Source: Candidatus Fischerbacteria bacterium RBG_13_37_8
GTDB lineage: Bacteria > Acidobacteriota > HRBIN11 > MFGW01
DNA: 10,682 bases
Reading direction: 5' to 3'
Assembly (NCBI GenBank): GCA_001780385.1
Contig: MFGW01000162.1
Location: 18,904 to 29,585 of the forward strand
Below, in pieces: positions 6,025-10,682 of the stretch. Each line of letters starts with the position of its first letter. The first letter of the stretch is position 1. The notes beneath the pieces are model-generated. The model saw only the letters and a list, made by a program, of their open reading frames with translations. It made no database searches and was not told the origin of the DNA. The translations under genes were made by a program, and so were the position numbers.

Positions 6025-6623
6025 AATGCTACGTGCATAATGAAGTTGAAGCAGAGCTTTTTTGCCAGCAATGCGGAAAAGCTTGCTGCAATGAATGTAT
6101 ACATAAAATAGGAGAATTATATTACTGCGACACATGCAAGGATACGGTACGACAGGAAATACAGGTAAAGACAAAAAGTCCCGGATTGGCATTATTCCTA
6201 TCCTTCCTTATTCCTGGTGCAGGGCAGTTATACAATAATCAATATTTAAAAGGAGCTTCCATTATTGCATTTCTTGTTGGTATAATTTACACAATAGCCA
6301 GCGATGCAGTTGTAGCGGAATTGCACCAGGGCATAGCCATTATGTCTTCTGTGGCAATTTTTGTGATATGGTTGTTCAGCATGATAGATGCATATAATGA
6401 AGCATCATACCTGCGCAAAGGAATACAGCGGATAGATGTACGGTTGACAATATACTGGGCTGTTATAGCAATAATTACCGGCATACTCCTGCTGTTGTTT
6501 AATTTTAATGTTATACCGGATAATCATTTTTATAAACTCTGGCCGTTTGTACTGATTGCAATTGGCGGCAGATTTTTAATTAAAACTTCAGGAAATCATA
6601 AAAGAGAGGAAAGCAATGAATAA
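6021..6623 (+). CDS. B-box-like zinc finger membrane protein with TM2-like and LiaI-like segments
   Basis: A 200-residue membrane protein of unknown function. Residues 3-39 form a B-box-like zinc finger (Cys3, His6, Cys15, Cys18, Cys23, Cys26, Cys36, Cys39). Residues about 53-125 resemble the TM2 type: SPGLALFLSFLIPGAGQLYNN followed by a Lys-Gly and further helices. The last part (about 141-187) is a LiaI/LiaF-type (DUF5668-like) pair of helices with the KLWPFVLIAIGG signature. Third gene of the operon. It starts with GTG inside the anti-sigma stop and its own end overlaps the next gene by 8 bases. The zinc finger presumably faces the cytoplasm. A role in sensing or protecting the cell envelope is inferred from context only; the domain names are by pattern, not search. 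Confidence 0.82.
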   Translation: MKCYVHNEVEAELFCQQCGKACCNECIHKIGELYYCDTCKDTVRQEIQVKTKSPGLALFLSFLIPGAGQLYNNQYLKGASIIAFLVGIIYTIASDAVVAELHQGIAIMSSVAIFVIWLFSMIDAYNEASYLRKGIQRIDVRLTIYWAVIAIITGILLLLFNFNVIPDNHFYKLWPFVLIAIGGRFLIKTSGNHKREESNE

Positions 6624-6819
6624 AGGAGAAAAATTAGAACATTTTATTTTTGGAATAGTACTGCTTATCGTAGGATTGATTTTTCTTGTCAACAATTATT
6701 ATCCGGAGCTAGATTTATGGTCTACTATAGTGAAATTATGGCCCGTGCTATTGATTGCTTACGGAATCAAGAAATTATTTATAGCGCAGGCATTAAGGGA
6801 AACTGAATATGAGAAGTAA
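6616..6819 (+). CDS. Small LiaI-like two-helix membrane protein
   Basis: 67 residues, with two membrane helices (about 8-27 and 38-57) joined by the NNYYPELDLW loop and ending in a charged tail. The segment VKLWPVLLIAYGIKKLFI matches the LiaI/LiaF transmembrane pattern and closely resembles the C-terminal part of the preceding protein (KLWPFVLIAIGG), so the two probably arose from one module. A GAGG Shine-Dalgarno (6606-6609) precedes the ATG. It overlaps the previous gene by 8 bases and the next by 11. In Firmicutes, LiaI-type proteins belong to cell-envelope stress systems and associate with LiaF; the partner role here is inferred. Confidence 0.8.
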   Translation: MNKGEKLEHFIFGIVLLIVGLIFLVNNYYPELDLWSTIVKLWPVLLIAYGIKKLFIAQALRETEYEK

Positions 6820-8332
6820 AGACTGGTTGCTTTTTCTTGGTATTTTATTAATTGGTGTTATCATACACGAGGTGGGAAGTATTAAAAAACCATTCTGGCT
6901 AGATTATGGTTTAGGCAGGTATTCAGGAAATTCTATAAAATATACTGAGAAAAAGGATTATGCTGTAAAAGAAACTGTTTACATAGAAATAATGGATAAT
7001 ATAGGGAGCGTATCAGTAATAGGAGCTACGCGTGGCGGATTAGAATTAGCATGGGATAAGCTGCTTTATGAAACTGATCGCAAGAATGCAGATAAGATAG
7101 CGCAGCAAATCAAGCTGAATGTCGAAAAAACTGAGGATATAGTAAAGATATCAACCAATGTAACACAGGTAGAGGAACAATATGGCGTTGCCATAAAAAA
7201 TGCATTTACGTTAAGAGTGCCGCCTGGTAGTTCAATAAGCATTAAAAATAAAATGGGTGAAGTTATTGTTACAAATATTAAAGGGAAGGTCTCTGTTAAA
7301 AATTCTTATGGTGACACTAATTTGCATAATATTCACGGGGAGACATCAATCAGGCAGGTATTTGGAAATGTACAGTTGCACAGTATAACAGGCAGGCTTT
7401 CGCTTGAATCTGAATATTCTAATATCAAAGCTGATTTCCTGAAGGGCAGTTCTTTTTTTGATTTAAAATATACAAAAGTTCAGATGGAAAATATTGAAGC
7501 CGATGCAGAGATAAACATGGAATATGGTTTTTTAAAGGGAGCATCCTTTACGCATCAGCTTGATATTACGGCACGACATGTGGGAATTGAGTTGCGTGAT
7601 ATAAAAGGAAAGGTATTTTTAGAATCAGATTTTTCAAATATTAAGATACAGGATGGGCAGAGAGATATTGCCATAGAAGCAAGACACTCACCTCTTTTCC
7701 TGGAAAATATACAAGGCAAGGTGTATGTTGAGGCAAATCAAAAAGAAGTAAAGCTTCAAAATATAAGTGGATGGTGCAAAATAATAGCGAATCATGCGGT
7801 AGTTGAAGCCAGGCAGATTCATTCCGGTATATATGTGAAGAATGCATTTGAAGATATCGTGTTGGAAGATATCTCGGGCAAGGCATTAATTGAAAATCAT
7901 CATTCAGATATAAAAATAAAGATGAATTATTTTAATAATTCAAGGTACCAGGTAAATACGAGTTATGGGAACGTTGAGCTGATACTTCCGGAGCAAAATA
8001 ACTTTTCAATGGAAGGCATATCATATCGTGGAGATATCAAAAATAATTATTCTGACAGCTATCTTTTTATGAAACGAGAAGGAGATTATTATAAAGTACG
8101 GGCGAAAAATAATAACGAGAATAATAATTCTATCAGTATAAAATCTTATTATGGGGATATTGTTATAAATAAGCGAAGTAAAACGGTAGCATGGATGATT
8201 ATGAAAGCGACAACTTTCAAGGAAGATTTTCAGGACAAGGTAAGCAGGTCTGAGGCATATATAAGGGATGAATTGCTGAGCAGGGCGATTGAATTTATCT
8301 ATTATGCAGGTCAAAAATATTTCAGAGATTAA
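6809..8332 (+). CDS. DUF4097-type beta-solenoid envelope protein
   Basis: A 507-residue protein with an N-terminal membrane helix (about 6-20, WLLFLGILLIGVIIH) and no clear cleavage site, so it is likely anchored and faces outward. From about 50 to 430 it is a series of short beta-strand rungs of roughly 18-22 residues with recurring G-(K/E/D/N)-x-x-(V/L)-x-(N/S) and N-I-x-G units (MGEVIVTNIKGKVSVKN, YGDTNLHNIHGE, FGNVQLHSITGR and more), the pattern of DUF4097 'putative adhesin' proteins. The last 45 or so residues are probably helical. It is the last gene of the operon, overlapping the small LiaI-like gene by 11 bases, with AAGGGA (6795-6800) as Shine-Dalgarno. B. subtilis YvlB, a DUF4097 protein of a SigW-controlled operon, is the nearest parallel I know. 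It has few Cys and no catalytic motif, so a binding or scaffold role is more likely than an enzyme. Confidence 0.8.
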   Translation: MRSKDWLLFLGILLIGVIIHEVGSIKKPFWLDYGLGRYSGNSIKYTEKKDYAVKETVYIEIMDNIGSVSVIGATRGGLELAWDKLLYETDRKNADKIAQQIKLNVEKTEDIVKISTNVTQVEEQYGVAIKNAFTLRVPPGSSISIKNKMGEVIVTNIKGKVSVKNSYGDTNLHNIHGETSIRQVFGNVQLHSITGRLSLESEYSNIKADFLKGSSFFDLKYTKVQMENIEADAEINMEYGFLKGASFTHQLDITARHVGIELRDIKGKVFLESDFSNIKIQDGQRDIAIEARHSPLFLENIQGKVYVEANQKEVKLQNISGWCKIIANHAVVEARQIHSGIYVKNAFEDIVLEDISGKALIENHHSDIKIKMNYFNNSRYQVNTSYGNVELILPEQNNFSMEGISYRGDIKNNYSDSYLFMKREGDYYKVRAKNNNENNNSISIKSYYGDIVINKRSKTVAWMIMKATTFKEDFQDKVSRSEAYIRDELLSRAIEFIYYAGQKYFRD

Positions 8333-8368
8333 ATATTTTTGACAGGCGCAATAAAAGGCACAAAAACG

Positions 8369-8500
8369 TAAGAAAAGGCATAAAGGCACAGAGAAGACAA
8401 AAAGTGATGGAGCAGAAAAAGCTTTTTGCTTTTTTAATAATACCAATAAAAGGCTCTTCCATCACTTTTTGTCTTCTCTGTGCCTTTATGCCTTTTCTTA
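8369..8500 (+). repeat. Perfect 43-bp inverted repeat (MITE-like or large hairpin)
   Basis: Arm 8369-8411 and arm 8458-8500 are exact reverse complements over 43 bases, separated by a 46-base loop. The loop begins with a small AAAAAGCTTTTT palindrome (8416-8427) and a T-run. The arms are rich in GGCATAAAGGCACAG-like words, a style common in intergenic dispersed repeats. It lies between the end of the sigma operon and the peptidase promoter. The perfect match means recent origin or selection on the structure. It could act as a strong RNA hairpin ending the operon. No transposase and no clear direct repeat flanks it. Confidence 0.85.
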
Positions 8501-8508
8501 TTCCCCTG

Positions 8509-8541
8509 TTGACATAAAAAAAATTTCAGGCAAAATATAAC
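8509..8541 (+). promoter_or_regulatory. Probable promoter of the M1 peptidase gene
   Basis: A perfect TTGACA (8509-8514) is followed by an AT-rich stretch in which the -10 lies between 8532 and 8541. AAATAT (8533-8538) gives an 18-base spacer; TATAAC (8536-8541) matches better but at 21 bases. The -35 begins 9 bases after the inverted repeat. No GGAAC-type ECF element is seen here, so this gene is probably not under the neighbouring sigma factor. Confidence 0.45.
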
Positions 8542-8562
8542 TGCACATGCGAGGAGTTAACA

Positions 8563-10479
8563 ATGCAAAAAATTATTATTCGTCTCTTCTTGTTTTTATT
8601 AATAATGGAGAGTGCATTTACAGTTGCACAGGAAATTGACAGGATAGCAAATTATAAAATAAAAGCCACACTCAAATCGGACAGGAAAGCCATAGAAGGA
8701 TATGAAATTGTACATTGGAGAAATACGAGTTCTGTAGAAGTCAAGGATTTATGTTTTCATCTTTATATGAATGCTTTCAAGAATGAATCGACCTATTTTA
8801 TGAAGGAATCAAAAGGTTCTCACAGGAGCAATAAAATAGAGGATGGCAAATGGGGTTATATTGATATTAAATCTATTGGGCTTGCTGATGGACGATCACT
8901 AATGAAAAGTATGAAAATTGATGAAACGATAATGCGTGTTAATTTATATGAGGCGATAGCGCCCGGAAAGGATATATTTCTTGAAATTACTTTTTTGACA
9001 CAGTTACCGAGGGTATTTGCGCGGACAGGATATTTTGATAATTTTTTTATGGCAGGACAGTGGTTTCCCAAAATTGCGGTATTTGAAAATGAAGGGTGGA
9101 ATTGTCATTATTTTCATGCCAACAGTGAATTTTTTGCTGATTTTGGCAATTACAGTGTTGATATTACAGTACCGGAGGATTATAAAGTAGCTGCAACGGG
9201 GAATCCGAGAGGAAAAAAGAATAATATAGATGCTACCATAACATATTCGTACGAAGCTGAGAATGTGCATGATTTTGCATGGTCTGCCAGTCCGGATTTT
9301 TTAATAGCGACGGCACAGTTTAATGAGGTGGAGATTCAGTTATATTATTTTAAGAATCATGCAGGAAGTGTAGAACGTTACATGACAGCAATAAAAGCAG
9401 CGTTAAAATATTATGGTGAATGGTATGGAAAGTATCCTTATTCAAGAATCACGATAATTGATCCTCCATTTAAAGGAGGAGGTGCAGGTGGAATGGAGTA
9501 CCCGACATTAATAACAGGAGGAAGCGGAATATTTGTTCCTTCAGGTTTGCATAGCGTTGAATTTGTTACTGTTCATGAATTTGGTCACCAGTATTGGTAT
9601 GGTCTCATTGCAAATAATGAATTTGAAGAGGCATGGCTGGATGAAGGGATTACAAGTTATTCGACTGCCAAAGTAATGAACAAATTATTTGATTCAACAT
9701 CAAGCGCCGTTGATTTTCATGGTATAAAAATATCAGCTTTTGATTTTGAAAAATTACGATATATATCAGCACCGGAATGTGATCCCATTTATAAAAAATC
9801 ATGGCAATACCAGGATTCGAATTTATATTCCATTTATTCTTATTCTAAACCTGCCCTTGTATTATTCACCTTGGAAAATCTTGCAGGTCAGGATAAAATG
9901 AATCAGATATTACGTACTTATTTCGACAGATTTCAATTCAAGCATCCCAAGACTGAAGATTTTATTGCTGTGGTAAAAGAAATAACAGGAAATTCATATG
10001 ATAAATTTTTAAATGAAATGATTTATGGAACAGGTGTAATTGATTATGCAGTCGATTCAATTGACATAGAGGAAGTGAAGGAGTATCGTGGTTTTTTTGA
10101 CAAGGCGAACGGGCGTATTGAAATATCCGATAAGAATATTGAAAAGGTTGACTCGAAAACTAAAATATATAATTCAGAAGTTGTTATTAAAAAATTGGGA
10201 ACCGTGTCCTTGCCGGTTGAGATAGAATTTAAATTTGAAGGTGGTAAAACTATTCAAAAACATTGGGATGGAAAAGCTCGCTGGAAAAAATATACCTTCA
10301 CGGAATTAGAGAAGATTAAATGTGTTGCTATAGATCCTCAAGATAAAATTGTGCTGGACATAAATACTGTGAATAATAGCAAGTGCATGGATGGCAATAT
10401 AAAATTCATGCTAAATTATAGTGCAGGATGGATCAACGATTTACAATTTATCTTTACAAAACTATTGAACTTATTGTAA
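8563..10479 (+). CDS. M1-family (gluzincin) metallopeptidase, exported
   Basis: A 638-residue zinc aminopeptidase-like protein. Residues 1 to about 22 form a signal peptide (positively charged start, hydrophobic core, end near TVA-QE), so it acts in the periplasm or outside the cell. The M1 zinc site is complete: HEFGH (338-342) and, 18 residues on, Glu361 in WLDEG. The substrate-binding GAMEN counterpart is GGMEYP (309-314). A Tyr-rich SIYSYSKPALVLFTLE (423-438) carries the probable transition-state Tyr. The N-terminal half is the usual beta-rich domain (HWRNTSS, FHLYMNAF). A beta-domain of about 100 residues follows the catalytic part; the ERAP-type C-terminal repeat region is absent, as in many bacterial M1 enzymes. 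GAGGAG (8551-8556) precedes the ATG by 6 bases. The substrate is unknown. A membrane protein gene follows after 36 bases and is probably co-transcribed. Confidence 0.93.
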   Translation: MQKIIIRLFLFLLIMESAFTVAQEIDRIANYKIKATLKSDRKAIEGYEIVHWRNTSSVEVKDLCFHLYMNAFKNESTYFMKESKGSHRSNKIEDGKWGYIDIKSIGLADGRSLMKSMKIDETIMRVNLYEAIAPGKDIFLEITFLTQLPRVFARTGYFDNFFMAGQWFPKIAVFENEGWNCHYFHANSEFFADFGNYSVDITVPEDYKVAATGNPRGKKNNIDATITYSYEAENVHDFAWSASPDFLIATAQFNEVEIQLYYFKNHAGSVERYMTAIKAALKYYGEWYGKYPYSRITIIDPPFKGGGAGGMEYPTLITGGSGIFVPSGLHSVEFVTVHEFGHQYWYGLIANNEFEEAWLDEGITSYSTAKVMNKLFDSTSSAVDFHGIKISAFDFEKLRYISAPECDPIYKKSWQYQDSNLYSIYSYSKPALVLFTLENLAGQDKMNQILRTYFDRFQFKHPKTEDFIAVVKEITGNSYDKFLNEMIYGTGVIDYAVDSIDIEEVKEYRGFFDKANGRIEISDKNIEKVDSKTKIYNSEVVIKKLGTVSLPVEIEFKFEGGKTIQKHWDGKARWKKYTFTELEKIKCVAIDPQDKIVLDINTVNNSKCMDGNIKFMLNYSAGWINDLQFIFTKLLNLL

Positions 10480-10515
10480 AGAGGAAGCTTCTTATGCGGA
10501 TAGCGGAGAAAAGTT

Positions 10516-10682
10516 ATGATAATGAATAATTTCAAGAAAGGATTATCGCTGGTATTAAGAAATTGGAAAATAGTGTTTTTCTATTATTTAACGATGTCAG
10601 TGATAGCAATTATTATAGCCTGGCCTGTAGTAAATACGGTAATTAGCCGTATTTCCCATACCGAAAAAGCCGGGAACTTGCT
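10516..10682 (+). CDS. Membrane protein, 5' part only
   Basis: The first 55 residues are visible; the gene runs off the right edge. A short basic start (MIMNNFKKGLSLVLRNWK) is followed by one hydrophobic helix (VFFYYLTMSVIAIIIAWPVVNTV) and a polar stretch ending at Gly-Asn-Leu. GGAG (10505-10508) gives a Shine-Dalgarno 7 bases before ATG 10516; a second ATG follows at 10522. It lies 36 bases after the M1 peptidase gene in the same direction, so they probably share a transcript. No family can be named with confidence from so little. My impression is that some bacterial M1 genes are followed by a multi-helix membrane protein that opens this way. Confidence 0.65.
   Translation, partial: MIMNNFKKGLSLVLRNWKIVFFYYLTMSVIAIIIAWPVVNTVISRISHTEKAGNL

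Noticed and set aside
8021..8446. 141-residue minus-strand open frame
   Set aside because: It begins in the arm and loop of the inverted repeat and continues antisense to the DUF4097 gene; composition looks like chance translation.
3240..8500. CRISPR array made of the hairpin repeats
   Set aside because: The repeats are unrelated in sequence, not evenly spaced, and there are no cas genes.
10494..10529. 11-codon frame from ATG 10494 after GAGG, overlapping the last gene
   Set aside because: It is very short, with no attenuator-like structure around it; the better site and hydrophobic product belong to ATG 10516.

Overview
The window looks like chromosomal DNA of an AT-rich, outer-membrane-bearing (diderm) bacterium. 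The presence of kdsB, needed for the Kdo sugar of lipopolysaccharide, a probable secreted M1 peptidase and a zinc-binding anti-sigma factor fit that. The standard code is used, and there are no tRNA or rRNA genes and no phage or transposase genes. The style of the intergenic repeats reminds me of Planctomycetota/anammox-type and other environmental bacteria, but that is only an impression and I would not assign a phylum from it.

Layout. Minus strand, 1-2215: pyrG (its C-terminal end lies off the window) preceded by kdsB, read as a two-gene unit from a near-consensus sigma-70-type promoter. Plus strand, 2380-3216: a zinc-ribbon plus RDD-domain membrane protein, whose best promoter lies so close to the ATG that its mRNA is probably leaderless. 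3240-3333: an imperfect inverted repeat. 3412-4701: serS, with a strong Shine-Dalgarno that fixes its start. 4705-4777: a REP-like GTAG-hairpin and a second small hairpin. 4827-8332: a tight five-gene operon made of an ECF sigma factor, a ZAS-type membrane anti-sigma factor, a B-box/TM2/LiaI-like membrane protein, a 67-residue LiaI-like protein and a 507-residue DUF4097-type beta-solenoid protein. 8369-8500: a perfect 43-bp inverted repeat. 8563-10479: an exported M1-family metallopeptidase. 10516 to the end: the start of a membrane protein. No gap between genes exceeds about 230 bases.

The most interesting part is the ECF operon. Both the sigma gene and the anti-sigma gene are preceded by the same bipartite element, GGAACATTT-N13-CGT(C/A)-N-TAT (GGAAC-N17-CGT(C/A) in ECF terms), placed so that transcription would begin at or within a few bases of each ATG. 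Neither gene has a Shine-Dalgarno, whereas the later genes of the operon have one and are joined by overlapping stop/start codons. This suggests an autoregulated envelope-stress switch in which sigma and anti-sigma are each expressed from their own ECF promoter as leaderless messages. The effector genes (LiaI-like, DUF4097) resemble parts of the Lia and Yvl cell-envelope stress modules of Firmicutes, here apparently under ECF control in a diderm. This is inference from sequence and needs transcript mapping.
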